64,000 nt of DNA from Desulfovibrio sp. ZJ209 (GCF_011039135.1 NZ_JAAKEJ010000002.1:310001-374000), one strand, 5' to 3'; positions 1 to 9,687 are shown, numbered from the stretch's first letter. Translations and numbers: made by a program. The notes: a model not told the origin generated them from the letters alone.

Positions 1-753
1 TGGGAGTGTATAATGTTTTGTGCTGAATGGTACCCTTAGCTTCTGATTAAAGTCATTAGCAATATTAATAAGTCCGTGAGGATATTTAACTATTTCCTTT
101 CTATCTTTGAGTCTTTTATTATATCCACCAACCGTCATATACTCCCCATAACAATTATAAAACTCATCATAATGAATATGCCGCAACACCTTTTCAAAAT
201 GGATTGGAATGACACTCGCACCGTTTCCCGACCAAACATATAATCGGCCAAAAGATAACGCATGGAAAAATTCCATCCATTTTGGAATCCTAGCTACTTC
301 TTTACCACCATCCGAAAAAATTTTTAATTTTTCTAATGAAGGGATAATCCTTAAAACGCTTAGTCCATTTCTATATCGCTCAATTGTTCTATCAGCTACA
401 TATTTGAGCGTTCAGTTACTTTTTTGAATTTCAATAGCTACTTGATATTCATTAATAACAGCATATACATCGGAGATAATATTATTTATTTTCTTTTCCA
501 GCTCACAATATGTACAGTTTTCATTCCTAATGAGAGATTCATATATTTCTTTTTTAGCTCTATAATGAAGTTCCGACTCTCCCCGACCGTCTTGACAAGT
601 CACCGGTGGTCGGTGGGCAAAGTGGTGTGCTCGAATCGGACCCTTTCTAAGTACTACTTCTTTCATGCAGCCTTTGCAAAAAAATGGGCCTTCATTTTTC
701 TCTGTAACCCATGCATAACAATTTATGCCAGTTAGAGATAATGCGGTTAGCAT
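1..753 (-). pseudogene. CoiA-like competence protein, broken by an in-frame stop and cut by the window edge
   Basis: The gene starts with ATG at 753 after a good ribosome binding site (GGAAGGAAAAA). The first 113 residues resemble the CoiA N-terminal region: two Cys pairs (FFCKGC and a later CTYC), an AHHFAH motif and the family's AIEIQKS segment. CoiA proteins are linked to competence and carry a nuclease-like domain. An in-frame TGA at 412-414 interrupts this segment. Past it the same frame stays open to base 1 (about 137 more codons) and still reads like family sequence, with ADRTIERYRNGLSVL just after the stop. That pattern points to a single nonsense substitution in a once intact gene. 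The region is about one third GC, unlike its neighbours, which suggests transfer. The 3' end lies outside the window. A sequencing error at the TGA is the main alternative. Confidence 0.72.
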
Positions 754-780
754 TTTTTCCTTCCCAATTATTGATATTCA

Positions 781-856
781 AACCTATCATGCATAGGTTC
801 CATTAATTCCTCTTTTAATTTCCTTCGTTAATATAATATTCTTTATCGATTGACAA
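781..856 (-). promoter_or_regulatory. Promoter with palindromic operator upstream of the coiA-like gene
   Basis: On the minus strand there is a -35 like TTGTCA (851-856), a 17-bp spacer and a -10 like TATTAA (828-833). Between promoter and start codon lies the palindrome AACCTAT-CATGC-ATAGGTT (781-799), placed where a repressor could block transcription. The elements are read directly; the role is inferred. Confidence 0.45.
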
Positions 857-1052
857 TATTAAATAATTTTTTCCATGAGACACCTATGATTTATTGCCAC
901 AAAGCTAAGATCATGACAATTTGACTTTATCAACCATTTTTTAGACATTTCCCAGTGTGGAAGCAATTGGGCAAAATATCGGGGCAAATTTGTGGGCAGC
1001 CATTGTCGATAAAAAATTTTTAATAATTCATTCCAGTATATTAAAGTATATA

Positions 1053-1074
1053 TTCAAGCCCTGTACTGCCACCA
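1053..1074 (+). repeat. tRNA 3'-end-like sequence, candidate attachment-site remnant
   Basis: The sequence reads like the T-arm 3' half and acceptor end of a tRNA gene and finishes in GCCACCA. The expected tRNA body is absent on its 5' side, which is AT-rich. A tRNA 3' end without its body at a sharp base-composition change is what remains at one end of an element integrated in a tRNA gene. No integrase gene is visible in the window. Confidence 0.4.
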
Positions 1075-1090
1075 GGTTTGAAAACAAGGA

Positions 1091-1123
1091 AGTCCCGCAA
1101 GGTGTGAAAAGCCTTGCGGGACT
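1091..1123 (+). terminator. Perfect 12-bp hairpin, terminator-like
   Basis: Arms AGTCCCGCAAGG and CCTTGCGGGACT pair perfectly around a 9-base loop, followed by the weakly T-rich TTGCTGTTTC. It lies 16 bases after the tRNA-like CCA end, where the terminator of a tRNA gene would be. It also separates the AT-rich island from GC-rich chromosome. Confidence 0.55.
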
Positions 1124-1364
1124 TTGCTGTTTCCCGTGAGCCTATCTCTGGCGCTACTGTTTCAGAGTGCGTGACGGCCATGTGGGACTTCGGGCCGGGG
1201 GAGAAAGCCCTGCCCCGCCGATGCCACCTGGGGTGCCCCGCTCCGGCCCTGCGCGGGGCGGCCGCCGGGTCGGCAAGCCCGGCGGCCGCCTGGCGTGGCG
1301 GACGGCACCGGGCGCCACCTCTGCCCCCAGTGAGGCGCGGGCCTCCCCTTGGCATAAACAAAAT
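1124..1364. other. Gene-less GC-rich spacer with a 13-bp perfect hairpin
   Basis: No convincing gene lies between 754 and 1547. Open frames here have no ribosome binding site, and the frame joined to islA is only an upstream extension. The one structure is a perfect 13-bp hairpin at 1257-1269 and 1278-1290 (arms of GGCGGCCGCCGGG type, 8-base loop) with no T-run. Its role is unknown. Confidence 0.5.
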
Positions 1365-1402
1365 TGTCCTGAATCCGTACACTTTTGTTTTTTATTCGTC
1401 AC
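1365..1402 (+). promoter_or_regulatory. Candidate upstream activator sites for the sigma-54 regulator
   Basis: TGTCC-TGAATCC-GTACA (1365-1381) is nearly palindromic and is followed by CTTTTG; a second box, GTCACTTTTTGCGG, starts at 1398. Both resemble boxes in the regulator/TRAP intergenic region (TGTCC-TGAATGT-GGACA then CATTTGCGG). They lie 60-100 bp upstream of the sigma-54-like promoter, the usual distance for enhancer-binding activators. Confidence 0.5.
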
Positions 1403-1462
1403 TTTTTGCGGAGGAGCCGTACAAAACCATTATAACACATTGAAATTCAATGGCAACAGTCG

Positions 1463-1478
1463 TGGCATGGTCTTTGTA
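1463..1478 (+). promoter_or_regulatory. Sigma-54-type promoter of islA
   Basis: TGGCATGGTCTTTGTA has GG at -24 and GT at -12 with the required 10-base gap. The -12 dinucleotide is GT instead of GC. It lies about 70 bp before the islA start, and a sigma-54 activator gene is in the same locus. The promoter before the TRAP genes shares the same TGGCATGG core. Confidence 0.5.
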
Positions 1479-1547
1479 ATATGCGGGGGAAAATTGCCAA
1501 TGCCGGGGCGCGTCCCCGGGCATCCATACTCGCAAAGGAGGTACGCC

Positions 1548-4046
1548 ATGCTTGACGCAGGTTGTTGCTGCACCCCGCAGGAAGAATGGATCGAGAACGC
1601 GGCCAAGGGAAAGCCCAGCCCGTTCAAGGAATCGCAGCCCCGTGTCATCGGCATGCTGGAGGAATTCGACTGCACGCCGCCGGTCATTGACGTGGAGCGC
1701 GCGCGCTATTTCACCGAATCCATGCGCGAGACCGAGGGCGAGCACCTCACCCTGCGCTGGGGCAAGGCGCTTCTGCATGTGGCCCAAAACATCCCGGTCT
1801 ATATCGAGGACAAGCAGCTCATCGTCGGCCGCCTCGGGCGCGACAATTGCCGCTACGGCATCCTCTACCCCGAGCTGGACGGCGATTTTTACGAGACCGT
1901 CCTGGACGACTTCTCCAAGCGCGAGAACCCGCCCATCAAGGTCATGAAGGAGGACTTCGACGTCATCCTCAATGACATCGGCTCCTACTGGAACGGCAAG
2001 ACCTATCACCACGGCCTGTTCACCGCCATGCCCGACCGCTGCCGCCACCTCTCCTACAGCGACCGCGAGGGCCTGAAGCCGCGCTATGTGGTGGCCGAGT
2101 CCTCCTCGCTGCGTTCGAGCCTCCAGTGGGTGCTCGATTTCGACAAGGTGCTGAAAAAGGGCTTCCGCGCCATCCAGGACGAGGCGAAAGAGCAGCTCGC
2201 CGCTCTCGACCCCAACGACCCGGACAATATCCTCAACAAGATCCCCTTCCTTGAGGGCGTCATCCTGGCCTTGGAGGGCGTCATCACCTTTGCCAGGCGC
2301 CACGCGCAGCTCGCGCGCGAAAAGGCCGCCACGGAGAAGGACCCCGCGCGCAAGGCCGAGCTTCTCGCCATCGCCGAGCGCTGCGAACGCGTGCCGGAAT
2401 TTCCGGCGCGCAACTTCCACGAGGCCGTGCAGGCGCACTGGTTCGCCCAGGCCTTCTCGCGCCTCGAGCAGCGCACGGGCTGCATCATCTCCAACGGCCG
2501 CATGGACCAGCAGCTCATCGACTTCTACCGCAAGGACATGGCCGACGGCACCCTCACCGAGGAAAAGGCCCTCGAGCTCCTGGGCTGCCTGTGGTGCCAG
2601 ATGGCCCAGTTCATCGAGCTGCCGCTCTCGCCCGGCGTCATGGACACCCAGGCCGGCTTCGCCCACTGGGAGGCCGTGACCATCGGCGGCCAGACCCCGG
2701 ACGGCCAGGACGCCACCAACGAGCTCACCTACCTTATGCTGCGCTCCAAGCGGGAATTCCCCACCCATTACCCGGATCTCGCCGCGCGCGTGCACACCCG
2801 CTCGCCCAAGCGCTATCTCTGGGACATCGCCGAGACCATCAAGCAGGGCCAGGGCTATCCCAAGGTGGTCAACGACGAGGAGCTCATCCCCCGCCTGCTC
2901 GCCAAGGGCGCGCCCGTGAGCGACGTGTACGACTATGTGGTGAGCGGCTGCAACGAGACGCGGCTCATCAACCGCGAGACCTACATGAGCCCCGGCACCC
3001 AGGTGAACCTCTGCGCCGCGCTGGAGCTCACCCTGCGCAACGGGCGCCTCAAGAAGTTCGGCGACGAGGTGTTCACCTTCGAGAGCGGCGACCCGCTGAA
3101 GTTCGCCACCTTTGAGGAGTTCTACAAGGCCTTCGAGGCCCAGTTGCAGAACCTCATCGTGGGCGCCTTCCTGCTGCAGGACACCATCCACCACACGCGG
3201 GCCAAGTATTTCGCGAGCCCGCTGGCCTCGGGCCTGCACGACCTGTGCATGAAGTCCTGCCTCGACCTCAACAGCGACCAGTCGCCCGAGGGCGCCTTTG
3301 ACCTCGCCTTCTTCGACGCCATCGGCTTCGGCACCCTCGTCGACTCGCTCTCGGTCATCAAGAAACTCGTCTACGAGGATAAGAGCATCCTCATGAGCGA
3401 GCTCATCAAGGCCATGGACGACAATTTCGAGCACAGCGCGCCGCTGCAGGCCATACTCTCACGCGCGCCCCGTTTCGGCAACGGCGACGACTATGCCGAC
3501 AACCTCTACAAGCGGGTGGAGAAGAGCATCCTCGACTTCACGGCCCGCTATGCGGACAAGAACGGCGTGCAGCCCATCGAGGTGCGCACCACCTCGGTCA
3601 CGGCCAACGTGCCGCACGGCAAGTTCGTGAGCGCCATGCCCAACGGCCGCAAGGACTGGATGCCCCTTTCCGACGGCAGCTCGCCCTCGCACGGCTCGGA
3701 CGTGAGCGGCCCCACGGCCGTGCTGCTCTCGCAGTACAAGAGCACCAACTGGAACGCGCCCAACCGCGCCTGCCGCCTCCTGAACATGAAGCTCGCCCCC
3801 AAGACCGTGGAGGGCGACGAGGGCACGCAAAAGCTGGTGGATCTTTTGCGCAGCTTCATCGACCTGCGCGTGTGGCACCTGCAGATGAACATCATCAACC
3901 GCGAGACCATGATCGCCGCCCAGAAGGACCCGCACAAGTACCGCAACCTCGTGGTCCGCATCGCGGGCTACAGCGCCTACTTCGTGGACCTGAACACCGA
4001 TTTGCAGAACGACCTCATCGACCGCACCGAGCAGGCCAGCTGCTGA
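1548..4046 (+). CDS. islA: Isethionate sulfite-lyase, glycyl radical enzyme
   Basis: Glycyl radical enzyme of 832 residues. IslA cleaves isethionate (2-hydroxyethanesulfonate) to acetaldehyde and sulfite in the cytoplasm, feeding sulfite respiration. The start is the ATG at 1548 with AAAGGAGGT just upstream; an in-frame extension to 1167 has no such site. The thiyl Cys is C468 in SGCNETRL with E470 two residues on, the C-x-E pattern of eliminating family members. The radical loop RIAGYSAYF puts the glycine at G807. R189 and Q193 lie in SSSLRSSLQ. As I recall the Bilophila enzyme, R189, Q193, C468 and E470 are its substrate-contact or catalytic positions, and here they have the same numbers. 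The activase islB is three genes downstream and a TRAP transporter lies nearby. HpsG (dihydroxypropanesulfonate lyase) is the main alternative. Confidence 0.83.
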   Translation: MLDAGCCCTPQEEWIENAAKGKPSPFKESQPRVIGMLEEFDCTPPVIDVERARYFTESMRETEGEHLTLRWGKALLHVAQNIPVYIEDKQLIVGRLGRDNCRYGILYPELDGDFYETVLDDFSKRENPPIKVMKEDFDVILNDIGSYWNGKTYHHGLFTAMPDRCRHLSYSDREGLKPRYVVAESSSLRSSLQWVLDFDKVLKKGFRAIQDEAKEQLAALDPNDPDNILNKIPFLEGVILALEGVITFARRHAQLAREKAATEKDPARKAELLAIAERCERVPEFPARNFHEAVQAHWFAQAFSRLEQRTGCIISNGRMDQQLIDFYRKDMADGTLTEEKALELLGCLWCQMAQFIELPLSPGVMDTQAGFAHWEAVTIGGQTPDGQDATNELTYLMLRSKREFPTHYPDLAARVHTRSPKRYLWDIAETIKQGQGYPKVVNDEELIPRLLAKGAPVSDVYDYVVSGCNETRLINRETYMSPGTQVNLCAALELTLRNGRLKKFGDEVFTFESGDPLKFATFEEFYKAFEAQLQNLIVGAFLLQDTIHHTRAKYFASPLASGLHDLCMKSCLDLNSDQSPEGAFDLAFFDAIGFGTLVDSLSVIKKLVYEDKSILMSELIKAMDDNFEHSAPLQAILSRAPRFGNGDDYADNLYKRVEKSILDFTARYADKNGVQPIEVRTTSVTANVPHGKFVSAMPNGRKDWMPLSDGSSPSHGSDVSGPTAVLLSQYKSTNWNAPNRACRLLNMKLAPKTVEGDEGTQKLVDLLRSFIDLRVWHLQMNIINRETMIAAQKDPHKYRNLVVRIAGYSAYFVDLNTDLQNDLIDRTEQASC

Positions 4047-4060
4047 GCGGCAGGCATCCC

Positions 4061-4082
4061 GGGGGCGCCCATGGGCGCCCCC
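4061..4082 (+). terminator. Intercistronic hairpin after islA
   Basis: GGGGGCGCCC and GGGCGCCCCC form a perfect 10-bp inverted repeat with only two bases between, 15 bp after the islA stop. No T-run follows. It more likely stabilises the islA message or reduces read-through than terminates fully, which would let islA be made in excess over downstream genes. Confidence 0.45.
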
Positions 4083-4108
4083 GCACATAAAAAACCAGCG
4101 AGAGTGCC

Positions 4109-4936
4109 ATGAAATTCATTGATTTCCGCTTCCGCCCCTGCGTCAAGGCCGTCATCGACTCCATCGTCAACAACCCGGCCTTCAGCGGCTTTGTGGCCGA
4201 AACGGGCTTCGGCAAGGGCCCGGCGCCCACCCTCGAGCAGGAGGTGGAGAGCTTCCGCAAGCTCGGCGGGGTCAAGTTCGTCATGAACGGGCGCGACTGC
4301 GAGACCGTCTCGCGCGCGGCGTCCTCAAACCCCGGCGTGCTCGAGGCCATGAAGGCCTATCCCGACACGGTCATCGGCTTTTACGGCGTGGACCCCTACA
4401 AGGGCATGCCCGGCCTCAGGGAGTTCCGCAAGGCCGTGGAGAAGGACGGCTTCGCCGGCGCCTCCATCGACGCGGACATCTGCCGCCTGCCGCTGGACGA
4501 CGCCCGCTTCTACCCGCTCTACACCGTCTGCTGCGAGCTTGACGTGCCCATCATCATGACCACGGGCCCGGCGCCCATGCCGCGCATCCCCATGTGCAAC
4601 ACGCGGCCCATGCTGGTGGACCGCGTGGCCGCGGACTTCCCCGAGCTGCGCATCGTCATGAGCCACGCAGCCTGGAACTTCCCCTACGAGGCGCTGGCCA
4701 CGGTGTTCCGCAACGAGAACGTGTACATGGACATCTCGGACATGACCATGAACATGTGGATGGAACTCTACGTGCCTGTGATCAACGCGCGCCTCGCGGA
4801 CAAGATCTTCTTCGGCAGCGCCCATCCCTTCACGCCCGTGGCCGAGGCGCTGGATGTCATCCAGCACCTGGGCTTCAGCGAGGATGTGCTGGAAAAGATC
4901 CTCTATTCCAATGCCAAAGCCTTCCTCAAGCTGTAA
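4109..4936 (+). CDS. Amidohydrolase-2 superfamily protein lacking canonical metal ligands
   Basis: 275-residue protein with the amidohydrolase-2 TIM-barrel pattern (relatives of ACMSD and gamma-resorcylate decarboxylase). The canonical ligands are mostly gone. The N-terminal D-x-H-x-H is DFRFR (R7 and R9 replace both His), the strand-5 His is replaced in PIIMTTG, and the final Asp of FGSDxP is Ala in FGSAHPF (A238). Only the His of MSHAAW (H186) remains. This implies a metal-free or repurposed fold, possibly binding an anion through the arginines. It follows islA by 62 bp and precedes the MATE gene closely, so it is probably co-transcribed. A role in handling isethionate, acetaldehyde or sulfite is conceivable but unproven. 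No such gene is part of the isethionate pathway as I know it. Confidence 0.7.
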   Translation: MKFIDFRFRPCVKAVIDSIVNNPAFSGFVAETGFGKGPAPTLEQEVESFRKLGGVKFVMNGRDCETVSRAASSNPGVLEAMKAYPDTVIGFYGVDPYKGMPGLREFRKAVEKDGFAGASIDADICRLPLDDARFYPLYTVCCELDVPIIMTTGPAPMPRIPMCNTRPMLVDRVAADFPELRIVMSHAAWNFPYEALATVFRNENVYMDISDMTMNMWMELYVPVINARLADKIFFGSAHPFTPVAEALDVIQHLGFSEDVLEKILYSNAKAFLKL

Positions 4937-4943
4937 ACACCCC

Positions 4944-6332
4944 GTGGACAGCCTGACGCCGGGCGCGGCGCCCGGGGAGAGCCCCCTCGCCGCCGCGCCG
5001 CTGCCCGGCCTCATCCTCTCGCTGGCCGTTCCGGCCGTGCTCTCCCAGCTTATCACGCTGGGCTACACCATCGTCGACCGCATCTACCTCGGCCACACCG
5101 TGGAGGGCGTTGCCGCCATCACCGCGGTGGGCGTGTGCGTGCCCGTGACCCTGCTTTTGCTCGCGCTCGTCAACCTTTTCGCGCGCGGGGGCGCGCCGCT
5201 GGCCAGCATCCGCCTCGGCGCCGGCGAGCCGGAAAACGCGGAGCGCCTGCTCGGCGTCTCGCTTTTCTGGCTCATGGCGGCGGCGATTGCCTCCGCCGCG
5301 GTCATCCTCGCCTGGGCCGAGCCGCTTCTGGGCGCCTTCGGCGCGGAGGCGCGCACGCTTGGGCCCGCGGCCTGCTATCTGCGCATCTACTCTCTCGGCA
5401 ATCTCTTCATGATGTGCGGGCTTGGGCTCAATATCTTCATCAACGCCCAGGGCTTCACGCGCGTGGGCATGATGACGCCGCTCATCGGCTGCACGGCCAA
5501 CATCCTGCTCGACCCGCTCTTCATCTTCACCCTGGGCATGGGCGTGGCCGGCGCGGCCGTGGCCACGGTCATCTCGCAGTTGCTTTCGCTGCTCTGGGTG
5601 TTCCGCTTTTTCCGGGGGCCGCGCTCCCTCCTCCGCATCCGCCGGCGCTTCCTCGCGCCCGGGGGCGCCCTCGCCGGGCGCATCCTGATGCTGGGCTCCG
5701 CACCGGCCTTCATGGTGGGCAGCGAGGGGCTGCTCCTGCTCTGCTTCAACCTCCAGATGGGCAGGTTCGGCGGCGTGGAGGCCATCGCCTCCATGACCAT
5801 CCTGGGCTCGCTCTTCCAGCTTTTGCTACTGCCCATGGTGGGCCTCTACCAGGGCGCGCAGCCGGTGGTGAGCTTCAATTACGGCGCGGGCAACTTCGGG
5901 CGCGTGCGCCGCGCCATCCTGCTCGCCGGGGCGGCGCTCTGCGTCTATTCCGCCGCCATGAGCGGGGCCATGACCGCCTTTCCCGCGGCGTTCGCCCGGC
6001 TGTTCACCGATAACGCGGAACTCGTGGCCGCCACGGCGCCGCTTCTGCGCGTCTATATCTGCGGCGGCTTCCTGCTCGGCGTCACCGTGGTCAGCCAGGA
6101 CAGCTACAACGCGCTCGGCGACGGCAGGCTGGCGCTGTTTTTCGCCGTGCTGCGCAAGGGCATCCTGCTCATCCCGCTCATCTACGCGCTCCCCGCAGTC
6201 CTGGGCGGGGGCGTGCGCTCCGTGGTGCTCGCCGAGGCGGTGAGCGACACGGCGGCCGCGCTGTGCAGCGGGGCGTATTTCATCATCTTTCTCAAGAAAA
6301 AATTTTCGAGGCCACAAGGGGAGGGCATATGA
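4944..6332 (+). CDS. MATE family multidrug/organic compound exporter
   Basis: About 462 residues from a GTG at 4944 seven bases after the amidohydrolase stop. An ATG at 4911 inside the previous gene is possible; neither has a strong ribosome binding site, so translational coupling is likely. The protein shows the MATE two-bundle pattern of about 12 membrane segments, with AVPAVLSQLITLGYTIVDR in the first helix and GLGLNIFINAQG in mid-protein. MATE proteins exchange Na+ or H+ for organic substrates at the inner membrane. The ATG of islB overlaps its stop codon (ATGA), placing it firmly in the isl operon. Export of a toxic intermediate or product is a reasonable guess; the substrate cannot be read from sequence. 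Confidence 0.82.
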   Translation: MDSLTPGAAPGESPLAAAPLPGLILSLAVPAVLSQLITLGYTIVDRIYLGHTVEGVAAITAVGVCVPVTLLLLALVNLFARGGAPLASIRLGAGEPENAERLLGVSLFWLMAAAIASAAVILAWAEPLLGAFGAEARTLGPAACYLRIYSLGNLFMMCGLGLNIFINAQGFTRVGMMTPLIGCTANILLDPLFIFTLGMGVAGAAVATVISQLLSLLWVFRFFRGPRSLLRIRRRFLAPGGALAGRILMLGSAPAFMVGSEGLLLLCFNLQMGRFGGVEAIASMTILGSLFQLLLLPMVGLYQGAQPVVSFNYGAGNFGRVRRAILLAGAALCVYSAAMSGAMTAFPAAFARLFTDNAELVAATAPLLRVYICGGFLLGVTVVSQDSYNALGDGRLALFFAVLRKGILLIPLIYALPAVLGGGVRSVVLAEAVSDTAAALCSGAYFIIFLKKKFSRPQGEGI

Positions 6333-7270
6333 ACGACAGGGACGTGACCGGGCTCGTGTTCAGCACCCAGAGGTTCAGCATCCACGACGGCGGCGGCATC
6401 CGCACCCTGGTTTTCCTCAAGGGCTGCCCGCTGCGCTGCCGCTGGTGCAGCAATCCCGAATCGCAAAAGGCCGTGCCCGAGCACGCCTTCAACCCCAACC
6501 GCTGCCTCGGGGCCGCCCAGTGCGGCCGCTGCCTCGCCGTATGCCCTTCGGGGGCGCTCTCGAAAGACCCTGAGGGCCGCATCCGCTATGACGCCACCCT
6601 GTGCGCCAGTTGCGGCGCGTGCGCGGCCGTCTGCCCCACGGGCGCGCAGACCCTCTACGGCGAGCGGCGCACCGTGGCCGACATCCTGCGCAAGGTCGAG
6701 GAGGACGATGTCTTTTACCAGCGCTCCGGGGGCGGGCTCACGCTTTCCGGCGGCGAGGCCATGGCCCAGCCGCGCTTTGTGCTGGCCCTGCTGCGGGAAG
6801 CGCGCAAGGCGCGCATCCACACCATGATGGAGACCTGCGGCCACTACCGCACCGACCGCTTCCACGAGGCCTGCGCCCTGCTGGACGGCCTCATCTTTGA
6901 CGTGAAGAGCCTCGACAGCGCGAAGCACAAGGAGTTCACGGGCCGGGGCAACGAGCAGATCCTCGCCAACCTCAACCATGCGTTCACGAATTTTCCCGAC
7001 CTGCCCGTGACCGTGCGCACGCCCGTGATCCCGGGCTTCAACGACGACCCGGAGATGATCCGCGCCATCCGGGCGAGCCTGCCACGGCGCCCGAACGTCC
7101 GCTACGAGGTGCTGACCTATCACCGGCTCGGCATGCCCAAGTACGGCTATCTCGGGCGCGCCTGGCTCATGGGCGACGTGGTGGCAGACGAGGCCCTCAT
7201 GGCCTCGCTGCGCGGTGAGCTCGCCCGGGAGGCGCCAACAGGGGAGGCGGAAGCGGCGCAGGGCGCCTGA
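6329..7270 (+). CDS. islB: Glycyl radical enzyme activating enzyme (isethionate sulfite-lyase activase)
   Basis: 313-residue radical SAM protein that installs the glycyl radical on IslA using S-adenosylmethionine. The cluster motif CPLRCRWC (C-x3-C-x2-C) lies near residue 35. It is followed by an inserted ferredoxin-like part with two Cys-rich sets (CLGAAQCGRCLAVCP and CASCGACAAVCP), typical of activases for the dehydratase-like glycyl radical enzymes and absent from the pyruvate formate-lyase activase. LSGGEAMAQP is the SAM-binding GGE motif. The ATG overlaps the MATE stop and has GGGGAGGG upstream. Its partner is assigned by operon context, since islA is the only glycyl radical enzyme in the window. 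Confidence 0.87.
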   Translation: MNDRDVTGLVFSTQRFSIHDGGGIRTLVFLKGCPLRCRWCSNPESQKAVPEHAFNPNRCLGAAQCGRCLAVCPSGALSKDPEGRIRYDATLCASCGACAAVCPTGAQTLYGERRTVADILRKVEEDDVFYQRSGGGLTLSGGEAMAQPRFVLALLREARKARIHTMMETCGHYRTDRFHEACALLDGLIFDVKSLDSAKHKEFTGRGNEQILANLNHAFTNFPDLPVTVRTPVIPGFNDDPEMIRAIRASLPRRPNVRYEVLTYHRLGMPKYGYLGRAWLMGDVVADEALMASLRGELAREAPTGEAEAAQGA

Positions 7271-7291
7271 ACCCCGCACGGGCCGCCCCCC

Positions 7292-9247
<1,956 letters not shown>

Positions 9248-9266
9248 CCCCTCTCCCCAACACTTC

Positions 9267-9345
9267 TGTCCTGAATGTGGACACATTTGCGGCAATTGTC
9301 CAGATTACGACAGGCCAGCGGACACTTTTCCGCAGCTTTTTGTCC
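9267..9345. promoter_or_regulatory. Clustered operator/enhancer boxes between regulator and TRAP genes
   Basis: A perfect palindrome TGTCC-TGAATGT-GGACA (9267-9283) is followed by half-sites TGTCC (9297), GGACA (9320) and TGTCC (9341). GGACACATTTGCGG (9279) and GGACACTTTTCCGC (9320) form a direct repeat 41 bp apart, about four helical turns. Similar boxes occur before islA. The palindrome sits 20 bp upstream of the regulator start codon. The rest of the gene-less stretch 9248-9749 holds only the sigma-54 promoter and leader. Confidence 0.5.
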
Positions 9346-9671
9346 TTTTTGCGCCACTCCGCGCGCGGCGCGCCCGAGGCCGTGCAAAAATCTCTTGTGA
9401 AATCAGGAGCGCGGGAATTTTCACTGCAATTCCCGTATATTCCCCGCATTCCAGCGGCTGCCGGCCCCGGAAGCCCCGCGCTTTTGCCCGGTCTCGCCGG
9501 CCGGGGCCTCCCGCACCCTTTCGGCGCCCGCGGCCTGGCGGCTGATCCCACCCCGGGAGCTCATCGCCGGAGCCACAGAAAAACAACTGGAATACCAAGC
9601 CGATAGCCGCATACCGTTGCCCTCTCGCGCTTGCGGCCATGACCGCGCCGGCGGCGCCGGGCGCGCGCCTG

Positions 9672-9687
9672 TGGCATGGCTTGTGCA
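9672..9687 (+). promoter_or_regulatory. Sigma-54-type promoter of the TRAP transporter operon
   Basis: TGGCATGGCTTGTGCA has GG at -24 and GC at -12 with a 10-base gap, an excellent match. It lies 63 bp before the DctP start and shares TGGCATGG with the islA promoter, consistent with control by the same activator. Confidence 0.68.

Noticed and set aside
412-414. Selenocysteine read-through of the TGA in the coiA-like gene
   Set aside because: The position is not a redox residue in the family and no stem-loop like a selenocysteine insertion element follows; a nonsense mutation is simpler.
1053-1074. Complete tRNA gene at the island edge
   Set aside because: Only the 3' T-arm and acceptor end is present; the D-arm and anticodon arm cannot be formed from the upstream AT-rich sequence.
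1167-1547. 127-codon in-frame N-terminal extension of islA
   Set aside because: It has no ribosome binding site and low-complexity composition, and the ATG at 1548 has AAAGGAGGT at the right distance. C468 numbering also fits only the shorter form.
1392-3434. 680-codon minus-strand frame inside islA
   Set aside because: Antisense to a gene with intact catalytic motifs; composition is an artefact of GC-rich third positions.
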